The notes beneath the pieces were generated by a model that ran no database searches, was not told where the DNA came from, and was given only the letters and a program-made list of their open reading frames with translations. Shown here in pieces: positions 1-8,867 of a DNA stretch of 64,000 nt. Source of the DNA: Georgenia satyanarayanai (GTDB taxonomy: Bacteria > Actinomycetota > Actinomycetes > Actinomycetales > Actinomycetaceae); NCBI RefSeq assembly GCF_900116375.1, contig NZ_UETB01000001.1, forward strand, positions 844,627-908,626, read 5' to 3'. Position 1 is the first letter of the stretch, and every line of letters starts with the position of its first letter. Position numbers and translations under genes: made by a program.

Positions 1-992
1 GGGGCGGGGTGCTGCTTGGCGTAGACGTCCACCTGGCCCTCGCCGGGCTCCCACAGGATCGCCTCGTTGTACCGGTAGTCCTCCCCGTAGCGCTGCCCGC
101 CGACGAGGATCGGTGCCTCGACGGCGGCGGCCGCACGGTCGACGAGGCGGCCGGCCTCGGCGTCCTCGCGCGGGTCGATGTCGGTGGAGTTCTCGGGCCA
201 CAGCACGACGTCGAGCTCTCCCGGCTCCACGTCCTCCAGGAGCGCCTCGGTGCCGGTGACGTGCCGCTCGAGGACGTCGCGGCGCACGGCGAAGGCGTCC
301 AGGCCTGGGCCCGGGACGTTGCCCTGGACCGCGCCCACGCGCAGCGTGCCGCTCTCGGCGCGCGTGTCGACGGGCACGACGAGACCGACGGCGACGACCG
401 CGGCGGCCACGACGAGCGCGCCACTGGCGCGTCCGACCCGGGCACGGCGCAGGTGGCTCAGGGCCAGGGCGACCAGCGCGCCGAGAACTACGACGGCACC
501 GGACACGAGCGGCTCCCCGCCGAGGGAGGCCAGGCGCAGCAGCGGTCCGTTGGTCTGGGAGAAGGCGAGCTTGCCCCACGGCATGCCCCCGAAGGGCACG
601 AGCCCTCGCGCGGCCTCGGTCGCGGCCCACAGGCACGCGACGACGACGACGCCGAGCGACGGGTGCCGGACGACCGGTCCCCAGCGGGCCGCGAGCACCC
701 ACCCGGCGGCGAAGACGGCGACGAAGAGGGCCTCGGCCACGCCGAGCAGCACCCACGGCGCCGCGCCGGCGGCCTCCTCGGCCCACCACAGGTGGATGAG
801 GAAGAAGACCGCTCCCCAGATCCAGCCGTAGGCGAGGGCGCGCGGCACCGTGGCCCCCCGCAGCGCGAGGAGGAGCAGGGCCACCCCGACCGGGGCGAGG
901 GGCCACCAGGAACGCCCGGGGAAGGCCGCGTCCGTCGCCAGGGCCCCGAGGACGCTGAGGAGCACGGCGACTCGACGGGAAGGCAGGGGCAC
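1..992 (-). CDS. lnt: Apolipoprotein N-acyltransferase, 5' part (partial)
   Basis: Membrane enzyme that N-acylates the diacylglyceryl-cysteine of lipoproteins after Lgt and Lsp. The frame opens at GTG 992 (VPLPSRRVAV) and reads through about six hydrophobic segments with the Lnt-type stretch FGGMPWGKLAFSQ. It then enters the nitrilase-like domain (LRVGAVQGNVPG), reaches WPENSTDID, whose Glu matches the catalytic Glu, and ends at the window edge in VDVYAKQHPAP, whose Lys matches the catalytic Lys. The catalytic Cys and C-terminus lie outside. No other start fits, because a TATCCT -10 lies 6 nt upstream. In mycobacteria this domain is fused to polyprenol-phosphate mannosyltransferase; whether that holds here cannot be seen. 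lgt is also in this window (38-39 kb). Confidence 0.9.
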   Translation of the reverse strand, partial: MPLPSRRVAVLLSVLGALATDAAFPGRSWWPLAPVGVALLLLALRGATVPRALAYGWIWGAVFFLIHLWWAEEAAGAAPWVLLGVAEALFVAVFAAGWVLAARWGPVVRHPSLGVVVVACLWAATEAARGLVPFGGMPWGKLAFSQTNGPLLRLASLGGEPLVSGAVVVLGALVALALSHLRRARVGRASGALVVAAAVVAVGLVVPVDTRAESGTLRVGAVQGNVPGPGLDAFAVRRDVLERHVTGTEALLEDVEPGELDVVLWPENSTDIDPREDAEAGRLVDRAAAAVEAPILVGGQRYGEDYRYNEAILWEPGEGQVDVYAKQHPA

Positions 993-998
993 CCGACA

Positions 999-1004
999 AG
1001 GATA
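999..1004 (-). promoter_or_regulatory. -10 element of lnt (leaderless type)
   Basis: TATCCT on the minus strand ends 6 nt before the lnt GTG, so the predicted transcript starts at or next to the start codon. No Shine-Dalgarno is present. Confidence 0.55.
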
Positions 1005-1373
1005 GGTGCCCGCGAGAGCGGTCCTGACCCCGGTGACGACCTGCCGGGAGGGGCGGACGTGACCGACCCGCGTGTCCTTCGGACCGACGCTGCGGGGGCA
1101 GCTGTCGTTATCTACTGAACACGCGGGCCTGGCCACTGTCCGCCGCGGCGCGCGTCCCGGTCGGCTCCATGGCCGCCGGTCCGGGCGGGCGGTACGAGAG
1201 ACGAAACTAGCGCCCGGCGACCCCGGCATCAAGCCCGCGAACGCGCAGGTCAGGGGCATGCACGCAGGTCAGCACCGGTGCTCGGCAGGCTCCGTGATCT
1301 CGCCGTGACCGGCGTGTCGCGGCGTGTCGTGGGATGTCTCACGGGCGCCCGGCCCGGTCGGCCCCGATTCGTC
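1005..1373. other. Intergenic gap without a supported gene
   Basis: About 370 bp between helY (reading towards it) and lnt. The only open frames are short, have no ribosome-binding site and resemble no family. A weak GC-rich inverted repeat near 1345-1368 could help terminate helY. Nothing else recognised. Confidence 0.4.
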
Positions 1374-4205
1374 TCAGACGCTGGACCACGCGACGACGCC
1401 GCGTCGCACGAGCTCGATGGCGCGCCGGGCGGTGCGGCGTCCCTCGGCGTCGGGTGCGGCGGTGGCGAGCTGGTCGAGGACGTCGAGGATCTGCTTGCAC
1501 CACCGCACGAAGTCCCCGGCCCCGATCTCGGTGCCGTCCAGGACCGAGTCGAGCGGCGCGCCCTTGGCCCACGCGTGGACGATGGACACGATCCCGGCGT
1601 CGACCGGCTCCGAGGACGGCACCCCGTGCTGGGACTCCCGCTCGGCGAGCTCGTCCGAGACACGCACGGTCTGGCGCACGGCGTCCCCCAGCGCCCCGCC
1701 CCCGGCGCCGGTGGGCGCACTGAGGGCGTCGTTGCGGGCGCTGTAGACGACGGTGGACACCACGGCGGCGAGCTGGGCGGCGTCGAGGCCCGCCCACAGG
1801 CCGCGGCGCAGGCACTCGGCCAGGACGAGGTCCTTCTCCGCGTACAGGCGCGCGAGCCAGCGGCCGTTGTCGGTGACGACCATGCCGCCGGCGCCGTCGG
1901 GCTCGAGGTAGCCGAGCTCTGTGAGAAGTGCGCAGACCTTGTCGAAGTCGCGGGCGATGGACGAGGTCCGGGTCTCGATGCGCTGGAGCAGGCGCTGGTG
2001 CTCGGCGTCGAGCGAGGCCCAGCGGTTCGCCCACCGGGCGTGCTCCTCGCGGTCGCTGCACCCGTGGCAGGGGTGGGCCCGCAGCCGGCGGCGCAGCTCG
2101 TCGATCTCCTCACCGATGTCGGCGCCCGCCTCGCCGGCCCGCGCGACGGGAGCAGCGGGCGGCGCGGCCTGGACGGCGCTGCGCAGCCGGGCGGCCAGGT
2201 CCCGGCGCTGACCGGCGTCCCGGAGGTTGGCGTGCTTGGGCACCGGCACGGTGGCCACGGTCGTGGCCCCGTGGGGCAGCTCGGTGCTCGTGAGGGTCCG
2301 CACGCGTGGCTCGGGGGTGAGGACGCGGACCACCGGGGAGTCGAGGCGGTCGGCGTCGACGTCCAGCACGAGTGCCCACAGGGTGCGCCGCCCGCGGCGG
2401 TACTCGAGGACGTCCCCGCGCCGCACGGCCGCGAGGGAGGCGTGGACGGCACGCTGCGCGGCCCGGGACCGTTCGCGTGACCGGTCCTTCTCCAGCTCGG
2501 TGATCTGCCGGCGCAGGCGTGCGTACTCGGTGAAGTCCCCGAGGTGGCACGTCATCGCGGTGGCGTACCCGGCCAGGGCCTCCTCGTTGCGCCGCGCCTG
2601 GCGGGCCAGCCCCACGACGCCGCGGTCCGCCTGGAACTGGGCGAAGGAGCCCTCGAGGGTCTCCCGCGCCTGCGGGTAGGCGAGCGTGCCGAGGAGGTTG
2701 ACGGCCATGTTGTAGGTGGGGTGGAAGCTCGAGCGCAGCGGGTAGGTGCGGCGCGAGGCGAGGCCGGCCAGCCCGCCGGGGTCGACGTCCTCGCCGTACA
2801 GCACGATGGCGTGGCCCTCGATGTCGATGCCACGGCGACCGGCACGCCCGGTGAGCTGGGTGTACTCCCCCGGCGTGAGAGCGGCGTGGGCGGTGCCGTT
2901 CCACTTGTCCAGCCGCTCGAGGACCACCGAGCGCGCCGGCATGTTGATCCCCAGCGCCAGCGTCTCCGTCGCGTACACGACCTTGACCAGCCCAGCCGCG
3001 AAGAGCGCCTCGACGGTCTCCTTGAACACCGGCAGCAGGCCGGCGTGGTGGGCCGCCACGCCTCGCTGCAGCGCCTGCGACCACGCGTGGTAGCCCACGA
3101 CCGCGAGGTCCTCCGGCGGCAGCGCCGCACAGCGCTCCTCGACGACCTGGGCGATGGCGCGGGCCTCGGCGGCGTTCGTCAGCCGGACGCGCGAGCGCAG
3201 GGTCTGCTCGACGGCCGCCTCGCAGCCCGCGCGGGAGAAGACGAAGACGATGGCGGGCAGCAGCCCCGCCTCGTCGAGCCGCTCGACCACGACCGGGCGC
3301 GGCGCGGGGCGCACGTGCCCCATCCGGGCGGGTGGACGGCCCCGCCCGCCCCTCGGGTCGCGCCGGCGACCGGGCGGTGCGGAGCCGGTGCGGGCGGCGC
3401 GCCGCACCGCCTCGAGGAGCTCGGGGTTGATCGGCGGGTTCGGGCCGGGGTCGGTGGGGTCCACGCGGGCGCTGTAGAGGTCGAGGACGCGGTCGCGGAC
3501 CATGACGTGCTGCCACAGCGGCACGGGCCGGTGCTCGGACACGACGACGGCGGTGTCCCCGCGCACCATGCTGAGCCAGTCGCCGAACTCCTCGGCGTTG
3601 GAGACCGTGGCCGACAGCGAGACGAGGAGGACGTCGTCGGCGAGGTGGAGGATGACCTCCTCCCACACCGGGCCGCGGAAGCGGTCGGCGAGGTAGTGGA
3701 CCTCGTCCATGACGACGTAGCCGAGGTCCACCAGGGTGGGCGAGCCCGCGTAGAGCATGTTGCGCAGCACCTCGGTGGTCATGACGACGACGTCGGCCTC
3801 CCCGTTGATCGTCGTGTCACCGGTGAGCAGGCCGACCTTGCCCTCCCCGTGCGCGGCGACGAGGTCGAGGTACTTCTGGTTGCTCAGGGCCTTGATGGGC
3901 GTGGTGTAGAAGGTCTTGCGGCCGGTGCGCAGCCCGAGGTGGACGGCGAACTCCCCCACGACCGTCTTGCCGGCGCCCGTGGGCGCCGCGACGAGGACGC
4001 TGCGTCCCTCCTCGAGCTGCTCGCAGGCCTCCCGCTGGAAGTCGTCGAGCTGGAAGCCGATGCCGGCGGCGAAGGCGGCGAGCTCGCTGCGCTCGGCGCG
4101 GGCCCGCCTGCGGGCGGCGGCGTACCGCTCGGCGGGGCTGGGCTCGGTGGAGGTGTCAGCCGCCTCGACCGTGGTCTCGGGGCGACGCTTGCGTCGTGGG
4201 CTCAC
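1374..4205 (-). CDS. helY: Ski2-like DEAD/DEAH-box RNA helicase HelY
   Basis: ATP-dependent superfamily 2 RNA helicase of the Ski2/Mtr4 group, 943 aa, typical length. Visible motifs: Walker A APTGAGKT (74-81), motif II DEVH (167-170), SAT (198-200), HHAGLLP (386-392), ATETLALGINMPAR (412-425) and motif VI QLTGRAGRRG (450-459). The C-terminal third carries the DSHCT-type domain with a CHGC cysteine pair. Start GTG 4205 is chosen because GTGA overlaps the diacylglycerol kinase stop, giving translational coupling. tatA-tatC-helY order matches the pafB-pafC-tatA-tatC-helY order of Mycobacterium tuberculosis. Likely role in RNA processing or decay; substrate unknown. Confidence 0.93.
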   Translation of the reverse strand: MSPRRKRRPETTVEAADTSTEPSPAERYAAARRRARAERSELAAFAAGIGFQLDDFQREACEQLEEGRSVLVAAPTGAGKTVVGEFAVHLGLRTGRKTFYTTPIKALSNQKYLDLVAAHGEGKVGLLTGDTTINGEADVVVMTTEVLRNMLYAGSPTLVDLGYVVMDEVHYLADRFRGPVWEEVILHLADDVLLVSLSATVSNAEEFGDWLSMVRGDTAVVVSEHRPVPLWQHVMVRDRVLDLYSARVDPTDPGPNPPINPELLEAVRRAARTGSAPPGRRRDPRGGRGRPPARMGHVRPAPRPVVVERLDEAGLLPAIVFVFSRAGCEAAVEQTLRSRVRLTNAAEARAIAQVVEERCAALPPEDLAVVGYHAWSQALQRGVAAHHAGLLPVFKETVEALFAAGLVKVVYATETLALGINMPARSVVLERLDKWNGTAHAALTPGEYTQLTGRAGRRGIDIEGHAIVLYGEDVDPGGLAGLASRRTYPLRSSFHPTYNMAVNLLGTLAYPQARETLEGSFAQFQADRGVVGLARQARRNEEALAGYATAMTCHLGDFTEYARLRRQITELEKDRSRERSRAAQRAVHASLAAVRRGDVLEYRRGRRTLWALVLDVDADRLDSPVVRVLTPEPRVRTLTSTELPHGATTVATVPVPKHANLRDAGQRRDLAARLRSAVQAAPPAAPVARAGEAGADIGEEIDELRRRLRAHPCHGCSDREEHARWANRWASLDAEHQRLLQRIETRTSSIARDFDKVCALLTELGYLEPDGAGGMVVTDNGRWLARLYAEKDLVLAECLRRGLWAGLDAAQLAAVVSTVVYSARNDALSAPTGAGGGALGDAVRQTVRVSDELAERESQHGVPSSEPVDAGIVSIVHAWAKGAPLDSVLDGTEIGAGDFVRWCKQILDVLDQLATAAPDAEGRRTARRAIELVRRGVVAWSSV

Positions 4206-5140
4206 CCCTCGACTGTATGCGTCAGCACCGACAGTGCACGCGGGTGCACGTCGCACTGGAGGGGCAGCGCGGTGAGCGGCTCGCCGTCGACGATCGCCAC
4301 CGGCGGGTTGGCGCCCAGCGCGGTGAACGGCTCGACCCGCACGCTGCGCGCCCGTCGCACGCTCACGGCGGGGTGGTCGACGTGCCGCCCGGAGAACAGG
4401 AGCGGGAAGAGCCGCACGACGGCGGCACGCGACAGCCCGCGGGCGGTGACGAGGTCGAGCAGGCCGTCGTCGGGCACGGCGCCCGGCGCCACCCGCATCC
4501 CGCCGCCGAAGAGCGGGGTGTTGGAGACGGTGACGAGGGTGGCGTCCTGCTCCCACGTCTCGCCGTCGGCGGTGATCCGGAAGCCGTAGGGGCGGAAGGC
4601 GGACAGTTCGGCGAAGATCGCGCGGACGTACCGCCCGCCGTTCCCGGGCCAGCGCAGCCGTGAGGCGTGGTGCCCGACCGCGGCGTCCAGGCCCGCGCAC
4701 AGCGAGCTCACGTACCAGCGGCTGGTCGGCTCCCCAGGGGTGCTGACGGCGACGGCGTCGACCTGCCGCACGCCGTCGTCGGCGGTGAGGGCGCGGCGCA
4801 GGACGGCGAGGGCCGCGGGGATGTCGTGGACGGGCAGGTCCAGGGCGCCGGCGATGTCGTTGCCGCTGCCGACGGCGACGATGCCGAGCGGCACGCCCGT
4901 CCCGGCGAGGACGTTCGCCCCGAGGTTGACCATCCCGTCCCCGCCGACGACGACGACCGCGTCCAGCCCCTCGGCGAGGGCGGCCCGGGCCCGGGAGAGC
5001 GCGTCGTCGTAGTCGCGGCCGGTGAGGTCGAGAGGCGTGTGGCCGGCCTCGCTCAGACCGGTGAGGACCTCGCTGCGGGCCCGGGCGGCCCGGCCGCGCC
5101 CCGCCGTGGGGTTGCAGACGACACCGACACGCCGCCTCAC
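4202..5140 (-). CDS. Diacylglycerol kinase family lipid kinase
   Basis: Predicted soluble lipid kinase of the DagK/YegS/LCB5 family (312 aa) phosphorylating diacylglycerol or a related lipid. The N-terminus VGVVCNPTAGRGR is the nucleotide-binding start of the catalytic domain, GGDGMVN (66-72) is the conserved GGDG motif, and GSGND (91-95) the second conserved loop. The C-terminal half is the beta-sandwich domain. Starts at GTG 5140, overlapping the tatC stop as GTGA, and ends in the GTGA overlap with helY, so it sits inside a tatC-dgk-helY coupled unit. Exact lipid substrate cannot be told from sequence. Confidence 0.88.
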   Translation of the reverse strand: MRRRVGVVCNPTAGRGRAARARSEVLTGLSEAGHTPLDLTGRDYDDALSRARAALAEGLDAVVVVGGDGMVNLGANVLAGTGVPLGIVAVGSGNDIAGALDLPVHDIPAALAVLRRALTADDGVRQVDAVAVSTPGEPTSRWYVSSLCAGLDAAVGHHASRLRWPGNGGRYVRAIFAELSAFRPYGFRITADGETWEQDATLVTVSNTPLFGGGMRVAPGAVPDDGLLDLVTARGLSRAAVVRLFPLLFSGRHVDHPAVSVRRARSVRVEPFTALGANPPVAIVDGEPLTALPLQCDVHPRALSVLTHTVEG

Positions 5141-5937
5141 GCGTCGGGCTCGAGGAGCTCGGCCTCGTGGGCGGCACGGCGGCGTTCGGCCCGGCGGTCG
5201 TGGAGCGCCGCGATGCCCACGGCCCCGAAGTAGAGGGCGCACATGGGCACGGCCAGCGCGATCATCGTCCAGGGGTCCGGGGTGGGGCTGGCGATGCCGG
5301 CGAAGACGAAGACGAGGAGCACCGCCCAGCGCCACCCCCCGAGCAGCGCACGTGCCGACACCAGCCCGATCGCGTTGAGCAGCACCATGACGAGCGGGAC
5401 GAGGAAGGCGATGGCGAAGGCGAGGACCACCCGCATGACGAAGCGCACGTAGTCCGTCGCGGGCATGTAGTTGAGCGCGCCCTCGGGGGTGAACTGGGTG
5501 AGCACCCGGATCGCGTTGGGCAGGACCATCCAGGCGAGGACCGCACCGGCGAGGAAGAGCGGCACCCCCGCGACGACGAAGAGCATGCTGCGGCGCTTCT
5601 CGCTGCGCGTGAGGCCAGGGGCGACGTAGGCCCACAGCTGGTAGAGCCACCACGGGCTGGCGAGGAACACGGCGAGCCACAGCGAGACCCGGACCTGCAT
5701 GTCGAAGGCGGCGGCGGGGCTGGTGAAGTTCAGCGCCGCTGACAGCCCGGAGTCGTCGACCGCTCGGACGGGCGCCTGGATGGCGTCGAAGACGGGCTCG
5801 TAGAAGAACCAGCTGACGACGGCCATGACGACGATCCCCGCCAGGGCGAGCAGCACACGGCGGCGCAGCTCACGCAGGTGCTCGACCAGCCGCATGCGGC
5901 CCTCGGGGTTGCGGGCGTGCCCCGTCCTCAGCGCCAC
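5137..5937 (-). CDS. tatC: Sec-independent protein translocase TatC
   Basis: Receptor subunit of the twin-arginine translocase that binds RR signal peptides. 266 aa, six predicted membrane spans. Typical family features: N-terminal RLVEHLRELRRRV, FTSPAAAFDMQVRVSL, SPWWLYQLWAYVAPGL and the last-loop sequence ASPTPDPWTM. GTG start at 5937; a shorter ATG start at 5895 (MRLVEHLREL) is also possible and closer to the usual family start. Lies 24 nt after tatA and overlaps the next gene by 4 nt. Confidence 0.96.
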   Translation of the reverse strand: MALRTGHARNPEGRMRLVEHLRELRRRVLLALAGIVVMAVVSWFFYEPVFDAIQAPVRAVDDSGLSAALNFTSPAAAFDMQVRVSLWLAVFLASPWWLYQLWAYVAPGLTRSEKRRSMLFVVAGVPLFLAGAVLAWMVLPNAIRVLTQFTPEGALNYMPATDYVRFVMRVVLAFAIAFLVPLVMVLLNAIGLVSARALLGGWRWAVLLVFVFAGIASPTPDPWTMIALAVPMCALYFGAVGIAALHDRRAERRRAAHEAELLEPDA

Positions 5938-5961
5938 GGAGTCCTCGTCCTGCGGCGGGTG

Positions 5962-6240
5962 CTAGCGGCCCGTCCCGCCCGGTGGTGTGGTGCCGGGGTC
6001 GTCCGCGGACGGCGGGGCCGTCGTGGGGTTGGGCGTGGCGCTCGGGGAGGTCGGGCCGCCGGACGCGGGGCCGGAGGGCGGCGGCGTGGAGTCGTCCTCA
6101 CGCAGCTCGGTGACCTCCTTCTTGAAGATCTTGAGGGACTTGCCGATGCTGCTCGCCACGTCCGGGAGCCGCTTCGCGCCGAAGAGCAGCACGATGATGA
6201 GGACGATGATGAGGATCTGCAGCAGAGAGGGGGGTCGCAT
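5962..6240 (-). CDS. tatA: Sec-independent protein translocase TatA
   Basis: Small pore-forming Tat subunit, 92 aa. One N-terminal membrane helix (LLQILIIVLIIVLLFG) is followed by the FGAKRLPDVASSIGKSL amphipathic helix and a Pro/Ser/Thr-rich acidic tail. The FG hinge is characteristic of TatA/TatB/TatE. ATG start. Located between the pafBC cluster and tatC, the usual actinobacterial place. No tatB is present in the window. Confidence 0.95.
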   Translation of the reverse strand: MRPPSLLQILIIVLIIVLLFGAKRLPDVASSIGKSLKIFKKEVTELREDDSTPPPSGPASGGPTSPSATPNPTTAPPSADDPGTTPPGGTGR

Positions 6241-6288
6241 GACGTGCCTTCGCGTCGGGTCCTGGGACTTCGAGTCTACGCCGCGGGC

Positions 6289-6600
6289 TCAGCGCAGTCC
6301 GACCCGCCGCCACCGGGCCATCGCCCGGGCGGCGCGGGCGGCGCGTCGCTCGCGGCGGGCGCGCAGGTTGTCCTCACGCCGGTGGCGGGCGTCGGCGACC
6401 TCCGCGGGCGGCGCGAGGTAGGCCGGGACGATCGGCGCCGGCGGCTCGGTGCCGGTCACCGCCGCCAGCCGCTCGCTCACCTGCTCGAGCCCGCGCAGCT
6501 CCGCGAGCAGCGTCTTGCCCCGCCGCCACAGGCCCAGGCCGATGACGGCGTACAGGGCCAGCGCCGCGAGCACGAGGAGGAGCCAGAGCCACCAGGTCAT
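6289..6600 (-). CDS. Small single-span membrane protein, unknown function
   Basis: 103 aa. One N-terminal transmembrane helix (WLWLLLVLAALALYAVIGLGLW) is followed by a coiled-coil-like stretch and an Arg/Ala-rich basic C-terminus. ATG at 6600 overlaps the pafC stop as ATGA, so it is translationally coupled to pafC and followed by tatA after 48 nt. Hypothetical membrane proteins at this place (pafC to tatA) are common in Micrococcales; no function can be assigned. Confidence 0.72.
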   Translation of the reverse strand: MTWWLWLLLVLAALALYAVIGLGLWRRGKTLLAELRGLEQVSERLAAVTGTEPPAPIVPAYLAPPAEVADARHRREDNLRARRERRAARAARAMARWRRVGLR

Positions 6601-7568
6601 GAGCCCGAGGATATGTCGTCGTAGGCGGCGAGTGCCTCGGCGGCCTGCTGGGCGACGGCGGCGGCCAGCTCGGGCGGCGTCACGGCGCGCACCTCGGCGC
6701 CGAGGCCGAGGACGACGTTCGCCAGCCACGCCGGGTCTGCCACCCGCAGGCGCACCCGCATCCCGCCGTCGGGCAGGTCCTCGTGGTCGACGACGGGCAC
6801 CCGCTCGGCCAGCCACCGTGCCCGGGGGGCGAGCTCGAGCTCGGCGAGGAGGTCGTCGTCGTCGAGCTCCGGCTCGGTGGTCCGGCCGGTGGCCTCGGGC
6901 GCGTGGACGGCGGCGGTGGCGAGGACCTCGGCGGCCAGGACGCGGTCGAGGCGGAAGTGGCGCAGCCCGTCCACGCGGTGGCACCAGGCGCGCAGGTACC
7001 AGCGGCTGCCGTCCCAGACGAGCTCGAGGGGGTCGACGTCGCGCTCGGTGACGACGTCGGCGGCCGAGACGTACCGCAGGTGGAGCCGGCGGCCGGCCGC
7101 GAGGGCCTGACGGACGGGGGCGAGGGCGGCGCTCGCGTCGCTCACGTGGACGTCCACGGCCTGCGCGGCACGGGCCGCCTCCCCGGCGGCGGCGGTGAGC
7201 TTGGCGGTGGTGCTGCGCAGGACGTCGTCGTCGATGCCGCCGTCGGCGCTCAGCGCCTCCAGCGGACGCAGGGCGACGAGCAGGGCCAGGGCCTCGTGGG
7301 CACCCAGGCGCAGCGGGCGGTCCATGCCGCGCGGGTTCGTCAGGGTGAGGACCTGGCGGTCGTACTCGTCGGCGGCGAAGTCGATGAGGTCGTCGGGCAG
7401 GTAGCCGGGCGTGCCCGTGACCCACAGGAGGTTGACGTCGGCGAGGACCTGCCGCTCGCTCACCGCGAAGTGGGCGGCGACCTCGGCGACGGGCACCCCG
7501 GGGTTCTCCCCGAGGTAGGCGATGAGGGCGAGCAGCCGGGTGAGGCGCTCACCGGTGGTCTCAGGCAC
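6597..7568 (-). CDS. pafC: PafC, WYL-domain transcriptional regulator
   Basis: 323 aa. An N-terminal winged helix (LLALIAYLGENPGVPVAEVAAHF) and a C-terminal WYL domain with WDGSRWYLRAWC near residue 200 and a WCX extension. With PafB it forms the PafBC activator of the mitomycin-induced, LexA-independent DNA damage response in mycobacteria. GTG start at 7568 overlaps the end of pafB by 8 nt. The start has no competing ATG and begins the helix-turn-helix domain correctly. Confidence 0.9.
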   Translation of the reverse strand: MPETTGERLTRLLALIAYLGENPGVPVAEVAAHFAVSERQVLADVNLLWVTGTPGYLPDDLIDFAADEYDRQVLTLTNPRGMDRPLRLGAHEALALLVALRPLEALSADGGIDDDVLRSTTAKLTAAAGEAARAAQAVDVHVSDASAALAPVRQALAAGRRLHLRYVSAADVVTERDVDPLELVWDGSRWYLRAWCHRVDGLRHFRLDRVLAAEVLATAAVHAPEATGRTTEPELDDDDLLAELELAPRARWLAERVPVVDHEDLPDGGMRVRLRVADPAWLANVVLGLGAEVRAVTPPELAAAVAQQAAEALAAYDDISSGS

Positions 7569-8529
7569 GTGCGGCCTCCCCCAGGGCGGCGACGGCGCGC
7601 AGGCGGGCGAGGACCGCCTCGCGCAGCGCGGGCGGCTCGATGACGAGGACGGCCGGTCCGTAGGCGGCGATCTCCGCCGCGAGGGAGAGCTCGTCGTCGG
7701 TCTCGACGACGACGACGTCGCGCCCGTCCCGCTCCCCCCGCTCCTCGACGGCGCGGGCGCGCAGGGCGGCACCGCGCTCGGGGAGGACCGCGAGGACGGC
7801 GTGCACGCGGCCTCCGCCGCTGCCGGCGAGGATGGCCTGCGCGTCGTGCTCGGGCACCTCGTGGGCACCGGTCGGTCCCGTGGCTCGGACCGTGCCGACG
7901 ACGCGGGAGAGGCGGAAGACGCGCGGGGCGTCGCGGTCGGCGTCGTAGCCGATGAGGTACCAGCCGCGGTCGCGGCTCACGAGGCGCCACGGCTGCACGC
8001 GGCGGGCCGTCTCCTCGCCGGTCGAGGCGGCCCGGTAGGTGAAGGAGACGGCCTGCCGGGCGCCGATCGCGTCGAGGAGCGGGCCGAGGGCCGTCTCGGC
8101 GGCCTGCACGCGCAGGGCGACACCGATGTGGGCGTCGGGGTCCGCGCCGGCGGCGACGGCGCGCAGCTTGGTGAGGCCGCGGTGCGCCGAGCCGTGGAGG
8201 TGGGCGTCCTGCCAGACCGTGGCGGCCAGGGACAGCACACCGATCTCCGCGGCGGTGAAGGTCACCTCGGGCAGGGAGTAGCCGGCCGTGTCGAGCCGGT
8301 AGCCGACGGCGTCCTCGTGGACCGGGTCGACGTCGGTGACGATCGGCACGCCGAGGTGGCGCAGGAGGTCCTTGTCGCGCTCGAACATCCGCTCGAAGGC
8401 GACGTCGTTCGCGGCGTCGTGGTAGCCGTTGACGGACGCGCGGATGTCCGCCTTGGTCAGCCGGCCCGGGGCGTGCCGGAGCGCGATGAGGAGGTCGAGC
8501 AGCCGCTCGGCCGGGTCCACGCGAGTCAC
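7561..8529 (-). CDS. pafB: PafB, WYL-domain transcriptional regulator
   Basis: 322 aa partner of PafC. N-terminal winged helix (RLLDLLIALRHAPGRLTKADI) and WYL domain with RGWYLIGYD. GTG 8529 is chosen as start because it begins the conserved domain (VTRVDPAERLLDLL) and a TACGGT -10 lies 7 nt upstream; in-frame codons further upstream would pull in repeat DNA. First gene of the pafB-pafC-tatA-tatC-dgk-helY run. Divergent from the DUF3866 gene. In many actinobacteria pafB follows pafA directly; here pafA is about 53 kb away. Confidence 0.91.
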   Translation of the reverse strand: MTRVDPAERLLDLLIALRHAPGRLTKADIRASVNGYHDAANDVAFERMFERDKDLLRHLGVPIVTDVDPVHEDAVGYRLDTAGYSLPEVTFTAAEIGVLSLAATVWQDAHLHGSAHRGLTKLRAVAAGADPDAHIGVALRVQAAETALGPLLDAIGARQAVSFTYRAASTGEETARRVQPWRLVSRDRGWYLIGYDADRDAPRVFRLSRVVGTVRATGPTGAHEVPEHDAQAILAGSGGGRVHAVLAVLPERGAALRARAVEERGERDGRDVVVVETDDELSLAAEIAAYGPAVLVIEPPALREAVLARLRAVAALGEAARA

Positions 8530-8536
8530 GGTGCCC

Positions 8537-8542
8537 ACCGTA
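8537..8542 (-). promoter_or_regulatory. -10 element of pafB (leaderless type)
   Basis: TACGGT on the minus strand, 7 nt before GTG 8529. No Shine-Dalgarno. Mycobacterial PafBC promoters carry RecA-NDp motifs; none was sought in detail here. Confidence 0.5.
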
Positions 8543-8605
8543 CTTGCTGGAGACACCCTCCCCCTCCCCGGCGCCCCCCTTCTCGCCGAGCGCCGCGCCT
8601 CCAAC

Positions 8606-8785
8606 CCGCCGACAGCGCACTTTCCGCCGACAGCGCACTTTCCGCCGAGAGCGCACTTGCCGCCGAGAGCGCACTTTCCGCCGAGAGCGCACTTTCCGCC
8701 GAGAGCGCACTTTCCGCCGAGAGCGCACTTGCCGCCGAGAGCGCACTTTCCGCCGAGAGCGCACTTGCCGCCGAGAGCGCACTTT
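8606..8785. repeat. Ten-unit 18-bp tandem repeat
   Basis: Ten contiguous 18-bp units with consensus CCGCCGAGAGCGCACTTT. Units 1-2 read GACAGC where units 3-10 read GAGAGC, and the last base alternates T or G. There are no spacers, so it is not a CRISPR. It lies between divergent pafB and the DUF3866 gene. Related units occur at 28829-28864 and 36426-36493, with a looser match at 39097-39110. Confidence 0.95.
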
Positions 8786-8854
8786 CCGCCGCCCCTCCCC
8801 GCCGAGCACTGACGTGTTCCTACGGCGCTCCCGGCGCCCGAGGGCAGGCGACGG

Positions 8855-8860
8855 TAGCGT
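8855..8860 (+). promoter_or_regulatory. -10 element of the DUF3866 gene (leaderless type)
   Basis: TAGCGT ends 7 nt before GTG 8868 and supports that start. Confidence 0.5.
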
Positions 8861-8867
8861 GCGCCAG

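Noticed and set aside
1072..1308. 78-codon ORF in the lnt-helY gap
   Set aside because: No Shine-Dalgarno, poor codon pattern, no recognisable domain.
8606..8785. CRISPR array
   Set aside because: Units are contiguous 18-mers with no unique spacers and no cas genes nearby.
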